In this document: piece by piece, positions 47,920 to 56,738 of the stretch
How positions within the stretch are numbered: position 1 is the stretch's first letter
Layout of the letters: the number at the start of each line of letters is the position of its first letter
Source of the DNA: Marinomonas sp. KMM3893
Lineage (GTDB): Bacteria; Pseudomonadota; Gammaproteobacteria; Pseudomonadales; Marinomonadaceae
Assembly (NCBI RefSeq): GCF_004352855.1
Contig: NZ_SJSC01000006.1
Coordinates: forward strand, 155,250-219,249
Direction: 5' to 3'
Length of the DNA stretch: 64,000 nucleotides
Translations under genes and position numbers: made by a program
The notes under the pieces: model-generated
What the model saw: only the letters and a program-made list of their open reading frames with translations
What the model was told of the DNA's origin: nothing
Database searches by the model: none

Positions 47920-48958
47920 CGTCAAATTTGATGGCACGACTTACTATCGATACGCCGTATCAGAACACCGTTTGTTACTGCATTATGTGTCGTTAGGGCA
48001 ATGGAATATAGATTGTCGACGCTATACACCACGACACTTCAACTACAAAACCTTGCTTCTCTTTTTCACTGAAATTAACAGTGCACTGCAAAATGGACTG
48101 CAACTTAACGAAGCAATACACAGCCTTTCTGAGTCCTCCAGTAACCCAATCTTAAATAAAAACTGCTTGGCGATCTGCCATGAGCTGCATACCGGAGAAG
48201 CCTTTAACACTATTTTATCGAGACTCTCAAATCAACGCTGCCAGCCTTACTGCCAACTCATCGTTAGCGATGGCTCAAGAGAAGATTGCGAGCAAAGCAT
48301 TAAAACCTCAATAGAACAACTTACGTCGCTTCTCGCGTGGTCTGCAAAACTGTTAAAAGGCATTACCTACCCCTTTTTTATCATGCAGGTCGCGCTGGCA
48401 ATCAATTTGCTTCATAGCCTGTTTGCCAGCACTGACGCCCCTTCTAATCTACTACTCAACACAAGCATGTATTTAATAACGAGCTTTGTCCAAGCCATAA
48501 TAGTGATCAATTTCATCAATGGAAACGCCAGTAACTGGTTTGAGACTTTCAACGCAAGCTTTCGCTTAACAAAGTTATTGGCGTTATTGAACGCCAGCCG
48601 TAAAACAGGCAAGCCCTTGCAGCAAGCACTGTACAAAATGCCTCTGCACTTTAATCACGCCACATTAAAGGAAGAGATTCTTTTTACTTACTACTCGTTA
48701 CAACTCGGCAACAGCTACCAAACTAGCTTTCCCACAAGTTGGTTTCCCAAAGAATCCGCTTTAGCACTCGATGCCGCCAGTCAAAATGGGGACATCGACA
48801 GGGCCCTAACATTGGCAGCACAAGAGCATGAACGACAATGCCAGCAGGTGATTTATTGGTTTGAAAAGATCGTCCCTGCCTGCTGTCTTTTTATTGCCGC
48901 AGGCTTTGTTGTGTCCGCGTTATTGTCCATCTACCAACCTTTATTGGCACTGTCTTAA
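47906..48958 (+). CDS. PilC/GspF-like inner-membrane platform protein
   Basis: 350 residues from the ATG preceded by GGGGGAG. GspF-type layout: cytoplasmic domain with FFTEINSALQNGLQLNEAIHSL, a membrane pair at about 148-205, a second GspF domain with RLTKLLALLNASRKTGKPLQQAL, and a C-terminal membrane helix (VPACCLFIAAGFVVSALL). Divergent from standard PilC, with a short N-terminus. It overlaps the ATPase gene upstream and the peptidase gene (TAATG) downstream. Confidence 0.88.
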   Translation: MPWFSVKFDGTTYYRYAVSEHRLLLHYVSLGQWNIDCRRYTPRHFNYKTLLLFFTEINSALQNGLQLNEAIHSLSESSSNPILNKNCLAICHELHTGEAFNTILSRLSNQRCQPYCQLIVSDGSREDCEQSIKTSIEQLTSLLAWSAKLLKGITYPFFIMQVALAINLLHSLFASTDAPSNLLLNTSMYLITSFVQAIIVINFINGNASNWFETFNASFRLTKLLALLNASRKTGKPLQQALYKMPLHFNHATLKEEILFTYYSLQLGNSYQTSFPTSWFPKESALALDAASQNGDIDRALTLAAQEHERQCQQVIYWFEKIVPACCLFIAAGFVVSALLSIYQPLLALS

Positions 48959-49752
48959 TGACGCTCACGCTATTATCAGTAGCGCTGTATGCGTTCAGCT
49001 TACTGTGTCTTGGTAGTTTTGCGGCGCTGTTTTCCATTCGCTGGCCTGCCGTTAATCTCTACTTAGCCGAAAAAGAAGCCCATGAGCTGCTCTCTCTTAA
49101 TTTTATAAAAACACCGCCCAAAAACAGTGTCTTTGGACGCTCCTACTGCCCCCATTGTCATCACACCCTAGGCTGGAAAGACACAATCCCTCTGTTTAGC
49201 TATTGTTATTTAAAGGGGCAATGCCGCTATTGCGCCAAGGCAATTTCAGCCTATTATTGGCGCATCGAAATACTGTTTTTGATCACAGGGCTTCCTCTTC
49301 TGTGGTTACCGCTCAGTCTTTATGAGCTGATTCTTAACACCGTTATTATCAGTGCACTGCTCAGCGCGGCCATTATTGATTACCAGCACAGACTCATTCC
49401 AAATGAATGCAGCGGCCTTGCCATCGCAGCCGCTTTAGCGCTAAACATAGGCACCCCTAATCTAGATGCGTCTATTTTAGGGGTCTTGTTGGGATATGCG
49501 ATTGTTGCCCTGCTTAGAGAGTGCTATCTTTATTATCGAAACAGAGAAGGCATTGGACTTGGCGATGCAAAACTGCTTGCAGCGCTAGGCGCTTGGACAT
49601 ACATGGAATCGTTATTCTCTATTCTTTTGTATGCCAGCCTTTTAGGTATTGTATATACCGCTATTTATTATAAGACAGGCAGGCAAAACATACCGTTTGG
49701 CCCTTTTTTAGTCATTTCAGGCATCGCCCACTTTTATTGCATTCACTTATGA
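48958..49752 (+). CDS. Prepilin peptidase / N-methyltransferase (PilD-like)
   Basis: 264 residues with about seven membrane segments. The N-terminal domain has the two-pair zinc motif YCPHCHHTL and CRYCAKAIS (about 63-90) associated with the methyltransferase part. The two catalytic aspartates lie in AIIDYQHRLIPNE (about 141) and GIGLGDAKLLAALG (about 201). It should cleave the class III leader of the pilin at 46520 and methylate its new N-terminus. Starts in the stop codon of the platform gene; coaE begins within its last codons. Confidence 0.92.
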   Translation: MTLTLLSVALYAFSLLCLGSFAALFSIRWPAVNLYLAEKEAHELLSLNFIKTPPKNSVFGRSYCPHCHHTLGWKDTIPLFSYCYLKGQCRYCAKAISAYYWRIEILFLITGLPLLWLPLSLYELILNTVIISALLSAAIIDYQHRLIPNECSGLAIAAALALNIGTPNLDASILGVLLGYAIVALLRECYLYYRNREGIGLGDAKLLAALGAWTYMESLFSILLYASLLGIVYTAIYYKTGRQNIPFGPFLVISGIAHFYCIHL

Positions 49753-50369
49753 AACAGAATCATTTATCGCCCATTGTTGGGCTTGCTGGCGGCATAGGGT
49801 CAGGCAAAACCACCGTGACTCAACGCTTCAACGCACTTGGTATTCAAAGCGTCGACGCGGATGACGTTGCCCGTGAAGTTGTCCTTCCAGGATCAGACTG
49901 CCTTAACCAAATCGTAGCGCGCTTTGGCGCCAACATTCTATTAACCGATGGCAATTTAGACCGTAAAGCCCTGCGCGACATTGTCTTTAAGCACCCAGAC
50001 GAAAGGCGCTGGCTTGAGTCCATTACACACCCAAAGATTAAACAATCCATCGCCGAACAACTGGCCAAAGCCTCTTCTCCTTATGTGTTATTGGTGCACC
50101 CTCTGTTGTTCGAAACTGGCCAACATAAAATCTGCCAACTCGTGATTGCCATTGACGTTCCTAAAGCGCTACAAATAAAGCGCATTATTCACCGAGATGA
50201 CAGCACTGAAGAGCAAGCTCAAAGCATTATTAATGCCCAGATAAGCAATTCAGAACGATTAAAACAAGCGGACTTTATCCTTAAAAACGATAGCAATTTG
50301 ATTGACTTAGATGATAAAGTCATGGAATTAAACCAGTGTATTTTAGAACGATTGAATGTAAGAGATTAA
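49749..50369 (+). CDS. coaE: Dephospho-CoA kinase
   Basis: 206 residues. Last step of CoA synthesis, phosphorylating dephospho-CoA. P-loop [17 protein letters not shown] at about 11-27, [21 protein letters not shown] and [18 protein letters not shown] are family features. ATG at 49749 overlaps the prepilin peptidase stop (ATGA); a frame start 4 codons earlier is less likely. The pilD-coaE-yacG order is common in gammaproteobacteria. Confidence 0.95.
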   Translation: MKQNHLSPIVGLAGGIGSGKTTVTQRFNALGIQSVDADDVAREVVLPGSDCLNQIVARFGANILLTDGNLDRKALRDIVFKHPDERRWLESITHPKIKQSIAEQLAKASSPYVLLVHPLLFETGQHKICQLVIAIDVPKALQIKRIIHRDDSTEEQAQSIINAQISNSERLKQADFILKNDSNLIDLDDKVMELNQCILERLNVRD

Positions 50370-50373
50370 AAGA

Positions 50374-50580
50374 ATGACCCTGATTGCCTGCCCTACTTGC
50401 CAAAAGAAAACGCCTTGGTCCGAAGAAAACAAAGACAGACCTTTTTGCAGTGCAAAATGCAAGCTAATCGATCTAGGGGAATGGGCAAGTGAAAGCTATG
50501 CGATTCCACAACAAACCTCAGAGGAAGACGATATTTTTTCTGAGGACTTAGCGATGGACCCTAATAAGTCGTTTCTCTAA
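50374..50580 (+). CDS. yacG: DNA gyrase inhibitor YacG, zinc-binding
   Basis: 68 residues. Zinc finger of four cysteines, [10 protein letters not shown] and [22 protein letters not shown], exactly the YacG pattern. YacG of E. coli binds GyrB and inhibits gyrase. Starts 4 bases after coaE. Confidence 0.94.
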   Translation: MTLIACPTCQKKTPWSEENKDRPFCSAKCKLIDLGEWASESYAIPQQTSEEDDIFSEDLAMDPNKSFL

Positions 50581-50609
50581 CTTAACTAATAAGATACGGA
50601 TTATCTACA

Positions 50610-51821
50610 ATGGGACTGACTGATTTCTCAAGCCACAAAGCCTTGCTCATAGAAGACATGGCCGAAGCCAGAATAATGCAAAAAAAGATGCTAACCGACT
50701 TTGGTTTCCAATCGATTGATATCGCCATGAAAGCGGAAACGGCTATCGATCTACTTAAAACACAATCTTTTGACCTTATTCTATCGGATTACAATCTAGG
50801 CAATGGCAAAGATGGTCAGCAGCTACTTGAAGAAGTACGACATTCCAAACTTATCCCAAATACCGCAACGTATTTAATGGTTACCGCCGAAACCTCGATT
50901 GAAATGGTGATGGGTGCAATTGAATTTCAGCCGGATGGTTATATTACCAAACCTTTTTCACAAGCGCTATTACAACGCCGACTTGGAAAGCTTTTAGAAA
51001 TGAAAGCCAAACTAAAACAGGTCAATATTGCACTTGATAAAAAAGACTTCCCTAAAGCCATCGAAGAAGCCTATAAGGTCATCGAAGTGCACCCTTCTCT
51101 AGAAGGAAAATGCCATCGAGTCATCGGTGAATGCTACTTAGAGATGAAAGAATACCGACAAGCAAAAGAGATTTTTGCGAGCGTGTTAAAAAATCGAAAA
51201 ATGCCTTGGGCAGTCTTCGGTGAAGCCAGAGCCTGCTTCTACCTTAATCAACTAGAGCAATCTGAAAGCAAGTTCCGTCAATTAATGCTCGACAACCGTT
51301 TCTTTGTCAGCGCTTATGATTGGTTGGCCAAGATTAAAATTGCACAAAAAGACAATGCGGCAGCACAAGCCATTTTAATTGACGCGATTGAACGCTCGCC
51401 AAAAAACCTATTACGTCAGATGGAGCTGGGCAAACTCAGTTTAATCATTAAGGACTACAATACCGCGGAATTGGCGTTTAGACGCGCGGTATCGCTGGCC
51501 AAACACTCTTGCTATAACACGGCTGAAATATATTTAAATCATCTCTCTACTTTCGCCAAACTGTCAGAAGAAGCCCCTCTTTCATCACGCCAGAAAGAAA
51601 CGTTTCAGTCTACATTGAAAAAAATACACCAATTGTTTTTTGATGACCCTGCGGTGAGAGCACAAACTTACTCCTATGAGACTGATATTTACCTTAACAG
51701 CAAAGACCCCAACAATGCGAAGAACACTCTTCAGCTATGGATTCGTGATGTGGAAACAGGCATAGCACTGGCTCCGACCAATCAGCAAAACACCCACTAT
51801 AAACTCGTTCTTGAAGGTTAA
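50610..51821 (+). CDS. Receiver-TPR response regulator, copy A
   Basis: 403 residues. N-terminal receiver domain with acidic pair E15-D16, phospho-acceptor D60 (LILSDYNLG), T92 and K114 (ITKPFS), all intact. The rest (about 130-400) is a chain of TPR-like helical repeats (for example CHRVIGECYLEMKEYRQAKEIFASVL), with no DNA-binding or enzymatic output. Output is therefore probably protein-protein contact. It starts 29 bases after yacG and ends 2 bases before the ATPase partner. It is a clear paralog of the protein at 53206-54882. Confidence 0.88.
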   Translation: MGLTDFSSHKALLIEDMAEARIMQKKMLTDFGFQSIDIAMKAETAIDLLKTQSFDLILSDYNLGNGKDGQQLLEEVRHSKLIPNTATYLMVTAETSIEMVMGAIEFQPDGYITKPFSQALLQRRLGKLLEMKAKLKQVNIALDKKDFPKAIEEAYKVIEVHPSLEGKCHRVIGECYLEMKEYRQAKEIFASVLKNRKMPWAVFGEARACFYLNQLEQSESKFRQLMLDNRFFVSAYDWLAKIKIAQKDNAAAQAILIDAIERSPKNLLRQMELGKLSLIIKDYNTAELAFRRAVSLAKHSCYNTAEIYLNHLSTFAKLSEEAPLSSRQKETFQSTLKKIHQLFFDDPAVRAQTYSYETDIYLNSKDPNNAKNTLQLWIRDVETGIALAPTNQQNTHYKLVLEG

Positions 51822-51823
51822 TC

Positions 51824-52480
51824 ATGAAAAAGATGGACATAAGCACAATTCTTGCCAGCGCCATACATGAAAGCAAAAACCAAGTAGGCACTCTTCTTTA
51901 TCAACTGCAAGGCCTCAAGGAAGCGCTACCAAGCAATAATGCTAACGAATCTAAAGTCACCATGATTGAAGAGTCGCTTAAAAAGCTAAACGACGAATGG
52001 GTGGAATATCTTTATCTCTACAGACTCGCATCTAATGGTTATGAGCTGCACGTAGACACTTTTTTACTGGATGAGTTTTTAGACGACCAAGTGTTCGCAT
52101 TATTAGCGTCCGCTAATGCCAAACACCTTGATCTAAGCTATCACTGTGAAAAGAGTCTAACCGGTACTTTCGATGAACGCTTAATGACCGCGGTCGTGGG
52201 AACCGCTGTCTACAATGCACTGCGCTTCGCGAAATCCAAAATTGAAATCCACGCCAGCATCGAAAAAAACTTTTTGGTGATCAGCGTTGAAGACGATGGC
52301 CAAGGCTTTAAAGCCACACCAGAAGACGAAGATACCCTGAACTCCAACACGGGATTGGGGCTTTATTTTGCCCAGCTGTCTGCCAACGCTCATGTGTGCA
52401 ATGAGGCGGAGGGTTATATCAAAAAAGAGCAATCCACATCATTAGGCGGTGCAAAACTCGCGATTTATCTGCCTCAATAA
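51824..52480 (+). CDS. Small cytoplasmic histidine-kinase-like protein, copy A
   Basis: 218 residues, no membrane segment and no sensor domain. A helical DHp-like start holds H15 in AIHESKNQVGTLL. The ATPase part shows an N-box around VYNALRF (N131), G1 box VEDDGQGF (157-162), and G2 box GLGLYFA (177-183). It may phosphorylate or dephosphorylate the receiver-TPR protein directly upstream (inference). Without its own sensor, input could come through the TPR partner or be constitutive. Possibly a kinase or phosphatase; family function unknown. Confidence 0.85.
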   Translation: MKKMDISTILASAIHESKNQVGTLLYQLQGLKEALPSNNANESKVTMIEESLKKLNDEWVEYLYLYRLASNGYELHVDTFLLDEFLDDQVFALLASANAKHLDLSYHCEKSLTGTFDERLMTAVVGTAVYNALRFAKSKIEIHASIEKNFLVISVEDDGQGFKATPEDEDTLNSNTGLGLYFAQLSANAHVCNEAEGYIKKEQSTSLGGAKLAIYLPQ

Positions 52481-52519
52481 ATCGCTTTCATCGGCTGTCT
52501 TATAGGCTTTTAGCGCCTG

Positions 52520-53209
52520 TTAAGGGAGAAAAATTTCAAATCGACTACCGCCTAGCACTGACTCATTATTCAAATGAACCCAGCCACGCTGTTCACGGTT
52601 TTGATGCATGTTGGCAACCAGGTAACAATAATACCAACCCAGCATCTGATTGGTTAATCCCGAGAAATCTTGCTGTTCTATTATTTCTGAGAAGTGCTGA
52701 AGACGCTCTTCTGGATACCCCCTGCCGTTATCATCAATGATGATTTTGGTGCCATCTTCGGTTTTCTGTAAATCAATTTGAATAACGCCGTCGCTATAGC
52801 GGATGGCATTAACAATGGCGATGTCCAAAATATGGCTGACCAAATTGATGTCCACATAGCCACTAATGTCATCATTGGCAATGACCTTGATCGTGACCCC
52901 AACGCGGCGACAGAGAACGTCATGAGAAATCACTTGCTCCTCAATAAGCTCTAATAAGTAGGCATCAGTCAATCGAAAGGTGAGTTCATTTTTTTCGAGC
53001 AGATACAAGTTATGCAATTGCTCTATACCATTCTGCATACGACTAATTTCATAGTGAATGGAGGTTAAATCTGTCTCTTCTGGCGTCTTGGAGGATGAGC
53101 CCAACGGCATTTTCTCCAACGTATGCTGTAATAAATTCACAGATTGTTTCATGTCATTCATAGAGGCTATCATGACATGATGAAATTCATTTTTTATCGA
53201 GTCTCTCAT
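52520..53209 (-). CDS. Small histidine-kinase-like protein, copy B (phospho-acceptor His replaced)
   Basis: 229 residues, paralog of the 51824-52480 product. Aligning SMNDMKQSVNLL (about 16-27) with AIHESKNQVGTLL puts Asn18 where copy A has the candidate His15. N-box VNAIRYSD (N134) and G1 box IDDNGRGYP (158-166) are kept, but the G2 box is degenerate (MLGWYYCYLVAN instead of GLGLYFAQLSAN). It may bind ATP weakly or act as a scaffold or anti-kinase. Its ATG overlaps the stop of the receiver-TPR gene (ATGA). Confidence 0.82.
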   Translation of the reverse strand: MRDSIKNEFHHVMIASMNDMKQSVNLLQHTLEKMPLGSSSKTPEETDLTSIHYEISRMQNGIEQLHNLYLLEKNELTFRLTDAYLLELIEEQVISHDVLCRRVGVTIKVIANDDISGYVDINLVSHILDIAIVNAIRYSDGVIQIDLQKTEDGTKIIIDDNGRGYPEERLQHFSEIIEQQDFSGLTNQMLGWYYCYLVANMHQNREQRGWVHLNNESVLGGSRFEIFLP

Positions 53210-54882
53210 GCTGAATCCTGAGGGTTATATTTTGTAATAAATGTTTTAAGCGTTTGGAGACGAGAGAACTGTTTATGATTCTCTCCCACATGATTCAACC
53301 GTTGAAAGGCTTGATGACATCGTTCTAATAGCCTGTCACTGCCTTGATCCGCTGCCATTTTTTTAATCACTGTTTGCACCAAGTTTAAATTAAGACCTGG
53401 GTGGTTAGGAGAGATTAAGAGTGCCTCTTCAAACACGGCAAGGGCCTCATCGTACTCTTGTTTCGCATAGTGATTTAACGCCTTAAAATTGAGCGCTTTA
53501 GTTTTTGCTCGAGCCCCCATAGGAAGCGGCTCATCAATAAAGTCCAAAATAGCCTGCTCTTGCTCTGACGATAGCTGTTGAACAGTGCCTTCAGATTGCC
53601 ATTGGGCATTTGCCTCTTCTTTCTTGCCTGCCAAGTAAAGTGTTTTACCTAATTGAACCGAAATGTCAGGCGTTTTTAATTCAGGGGCTTCTTCGATCAT
53701 TTTAATCGCGGCGTCTAAGCTTGCTAGCGCCTGCTTAGCATGACCTTGAATGCTGTATAATCGGCTTTCACAAAGGGCTTTTTTGAGACGCACATCATGT
53801 TGATCTGAATACTTTTTAGAGACTCTATTAAGAACCAGCAACGCATCGTCGGTCATTTTTTTACGCTCTCTACCTTCTAGCTCGACCGATGCCTCAGACA
53901 ACAAATCAGCCAACTGGAAATATTGCTCTGGTGATTCATTAATCGTGTTCGCCGTCAGCTTCAATGCCAGATTACTGGCCTTGACCGCACTGTGAACATC
54001 ACCATTCTCGCAACTCAACTCCATCATCTTTTTTTGTCGCAGCGCCACCAAGGGAGACAGTTTGACGCTTTCCTCTAGCGCTTGCTGAGCTTGACTAAAG
54101 CGCCCTTTTTTCTCAAAGCAAAAGGCCAACAAATCGTACCCTGTGGTGCTCTGTGGAAAGCTTTTTAATGTTGACTCTAAGCACTGAATCGCAGTATCCC
54201 AATCATGGCGACCAATATGCATTTTGGCCATGCCTAGCATCGCCCAATCAATATCGCGAGATTCTAACTCAGTGCTACAAAGTTGCGTCAGCGCTTGCCA
54301 AGATTCTGTGGCCAAGAAAGCATCCACCAAGGCTTTTTTACACCAAATAGAGTAGCGACCTTGGCCCGCAATATGTTCCTCACATAACCGTTGCAACTGA
54401 GGGTAGTCTTTCTTTGCTTGAGCTTCTTTCATGTTCGCAAGCGCCTCATTTTGCGCAAACAAACGCTCTAACCTTTTGCTTAACACTCCCTGAGTAAATG
54501 GCTTACCAAGGTACTCATCAGGGTGTGACTCCATAATGCCAAATACCACATCGCGACTTGTTTCTGCGGAAATCACAATGAAAATAGCATCACTTTTTAA
54601 TAATTTAAGTTGCCGTAATTCTTCTAAAACTTGCTGGCCATTTTTGCCATGGCCTAACCGGAAATCACACAATACCAAGTCATATTTTCGCGCACGGCAC
54701 GCCTCAATCACCCCTTTCCCTGTGGAAGTTTGGTCGACTAAGGCGAAGCCAAGCGCCACTAGCATCTGCCGTATGGATTGTCGGGAGTTTTCAAACTCAT
54801 CCGCCACCAGCGCAGAATAGCTCCCATAGGAAAGAGCGTTTTTAATGGGCCCAGATCGTATCCGTGTATTTATGTCTACCAT
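53206..54882 (-). CDS. Receiver-TPR response regulator, copy B
   Basis: 558 residues. Receiver domain with D28-E29, phospho-acceptor D73 (LVLCDFRLG), S105 and K127 (LGKPFT). It shares GK-x-GQQ-x-LEE, AETS and KPF-x-Q with copy A at 50610. A longer TPR region (about 150-545) has roughly ten helical repeats, e.g. STTGYDLLAFCFEKKGRFSQAQQALEES and LNFKALNHYAKQEYDEALAVFEEAL. No other output domain. Starts 10 bases after the gntR stop and overlaps the next start, so it belongs to the benE-gntR transcript. Confidence 0.88.
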   Translation of the reverse strand: MVDINTRIRSGPIKNALSYGSYSALVADEFENSRQSIRQMLVALGFALVDQTSTGKGVIEACRARKYDLVLCDFRLGHGKNGQQVLEELRQLKLLKSDAIFIVISAETSRDVVFGIMESHPDEYLGKPFTQGVLSKRLERLFAQNEALANMKEAQAKKDYPQLQRLCEEHIAGQGRYSIWCKKALVDAFLATESWQALTQLCSTELESRDIDWAMLGMAKMHIGRHDWDTAIQCLESTLKSFPQSTTGYDLLAFCFEKKGRFSQAQQALEESVKLSPLVALRQKKMMELSCENGDVHSAVKASNLALKLTANTINESPEQYFQLADLLSEASVELEGRERKKMTDDALLVLNRVSKKYSDQHDVRLKKALCESRLYSIQGHAKQALASLDAAIKMIEEAPELKTPDISVQLGKTLYLAGKKEEANAQWQSEGTVQQLSSEQEQAILDFIDEPLPMGARAKTKALNFKALNHYAKQEYDEALAVFEEALLISPNHPGLNLNLVQTVIKKMAADQGSDRLLERCHQAFQRLNHVGENHKQFSRLQTLKTFITKYNPQDSA

Positions 54883-54892
54883 AGTCTCTCTT

Positions 54893-55513
54893 TTAGTTTG
54901 TTGATTTCAGATGACTGACTAATAACTGCCCAGCGTCTTGAATATGCTTTTTTAGCAGTGATAATGCCGACGAGTGATCACCCGACTCAATCAATTCAAG
55001 TAATACTGCATGCTCTTTTTGACTGTGGTCTTTGTAGTTCATTGGCCCATATTGGAAGCCCAAATAACGGCTGGCTTGCTGATTTAGGGAACACACTGTC
55101 TTGTATAAGGTTGGTCTATTAGCAGGAAAATACAAGATCTTATGGAACGCCCAGTTTAATTCCCCTTTTTCCAGTAAGGTGAGTCGGGCGTTATCCAATA
55201 ACCCTAAGGTGGCTTTGGCACGCCCAATATCATCCGCTTGAATACCCTCAAACGCATAAGAAAAAAGTCTGGGCTCAAGATCTGCACGCATCAAATAAAG
55301 ATCTTCTGCTTCTTGCCAGTTCAGATCTGGGATAATGTGCCCAGCTTTACCATGAGGAACCAACCAGCCCTCTGCTTTCAATTGCAAAAGCGCATCACGA
55401 ACTGGAATGCGACTCACCCCATAACGATCAGATAATTCCACTTGCCTTAATGGACGTCCAACGGGCAATCGGTTGTTTAATATATCGTCCTTTATTTTTT
55501 GATACAGTAGCAT
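54893..55513 (-). CDS. GntR-family (FadR/FCD subfamily) transcriptional regulator
   Basis: 206 residues. Winged helix-turn-helix: YQKIKDDILNNRLPVGRPLRQVELSDRYGVSRIPVRDALLQLKAEGWL (about 4-51), where RIPVRDAL is the recognition helix. A C-terminal all-helical FCD domain follows with metal-type residues Asp (LYLMRADLEP), His (AFHKILY) and His (EHAVLLELIESGD). It probably responds to an organic acid. AGAGG precedes the ATG. It sits 11 bases after benE and likely controls that operon through the TGTATACA sites upstream. Confidence 0.9.
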   Translation of the reverse strand: MLLYQKIKDDILNNRLPVGRPLRQVELSDRYGVSRIPVRDALLQLKAEGWLVPHGKAGHIIPDLNWQEAEDLYLMRADLEPRLFSYAFEGIQADDIGRAKATLGLLDNARLTLLEKGELNWAFHKILYFPANRPTLYKTVCSLNQQASRYLGFQYGPMNYKDHSQKEHAVLLELIESGDHSSALSLLKKHIQDAGQLLVSHLKSTN

Positions 55514-55524
55514 TGACTCAACCT

Positions 55525-56697
55525 CTAGTTACTTTTTGTAAGTTTGGCTGCTAACAAGAAGACACTACCCAATACAATCCCCCAAAAAGCAGACGCAATT
55601 CCCGCAAAAGATACGCCAGAGACGGTTACTAAAAAGGTAACTAAGGCCGCTTCACGGTACTGATCATTAGACACCGCACTTTTTAAATTCATACCTATGG
55701 TCCCTAATAAAGCAATGCCCGCCAATGCCGCTATCATGCTTTTTGGAAACACTGAAAACAGAGCAACCACCGAGGTACCCGCTAATCCAGCAAGCAGATA
55801 AAAAAGCCCTGCAGATAAACCCGCAATATAACGTCGCTTAGGGTCCCGATGGCACTCATCGCCCGAGCAAATCGCCGCGGTGATGGCGGCCAAATTAAAC
55901 GCAAAGCCACCCAAAGGCGCCAACACAACAGAAGCAAGCCCTGTCCAGCTGATCAAGGGAGACACTGGTGTGTGGTATTGACTGCTGCGCATAACCGCAA
56001 CACCGGGGATATTTTGTGAGGTCATAGTGACGATAAACAGAGGAATACCAATGCCAATCAAAGCATTCACATTCCACTCAGGCCACACCCATACAAATTG
56101 ACCTACAGACAGCGGAATATGGCTCAACATAGCATCATCCGAACGTACGACGCTCAAAATAACACCGACTATAAACACAATCAAAATCACGTAACGAGGC
56201 AAAAAATACTTAACCACCAAATACGTCACCAACATGGCCGCCACTAAAAATGTGTCTGTTTTTAACGACTCAAAAATCCCCAAACCGAACTTAAACAGTA
56301 CCCCTGCCAACATCGCACAAGCAATGGGCAAAGGCACTAACCGCATTAATCGATCAAATAAACCTGTGACGCCAGTAAGCAGCGTTAAGGCGCCGGCAAA
56401 GATAAACACGCCAATAGACTCTGCGTATGTGATCTGCCCCAAACTGGTTGCCAATAACGCGGCCCCAGGCGTAGACCAAGCCGTAATAACCGGGGCTTTA
56501 TACCACAAGGAAAGAAAGAAACAGCTCGCCCCCATGCCAAGCCCTAGGGCCATGATCCAAGAAACAATTGTGTGTGAATCTGCCCCCGACGCCTGAGCAG
56601 CTTGAAAAACAATGGCAACAGAACTCGCAAAGCCAACCAATACCGCAATAAAACCAGCCACCACGGCACTAAGACTTATATCTTTGAATACAGACAA
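55525..56697 (-). CDS. benE: BenE-family benzoate/H+ symporter-like transporter
   Basis: 390 residues with about 12 membrane segments. Family features: FKDISLSAVVAGFIAVLVGFASS at the start, WSTPGAALLATS, and FAFNLAAITAAICSGDECHRDPKRRYIAGLSAGLFYLLAG in the second half. BenE members carry benzoate or related aromatic acids, but no benzoate catabolic genes are nearby, so the substrate is open; YdcO-type relatives are an alternative. Start is TTG with GGGAG 7-8 bases upstream. First gene of benE-gntR-receiver-ATPase. Confidence 0.88.
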   Translation of the reverse strand: MSVFKDISLSAVVAGFIAVLVGFASSVAIVFQAAQASGADSHTIVSWIMALGLGMGASCFFLSLWYKAPVITAWSTPGAALLATSLGQITYAESIGVFIFAGALTLLTGVTGLFDRLMRLVPLPIACAMLAGVLFKFGLGIFESLKTDTFLVAAMLVTYLVVKYFLPRYVILIVFIVGVILSVVRSDDAMLSHIPLSVGQFVWVWPEWNVNALIGIGIPLFIVTMTSQNIPGVAVMRSSQYHTPVSPLISWTGLASVVLAPLGGFAFNLAAITAAICSGDECHRDPKRRYIAGLSAGLFYLLAGLAGTSVVALFSVFPKSMIAALAGIALLGTIGMNLKSAVSNDQYREAALVTFLVTVSGVSFAGIASAFWGIVLGSVFLLAAKLTKSN

Positions 56698-56738
56698 CGC
56701 TTATCTCCCCAATCTAGTTTTTCATTAGCACCACTATA

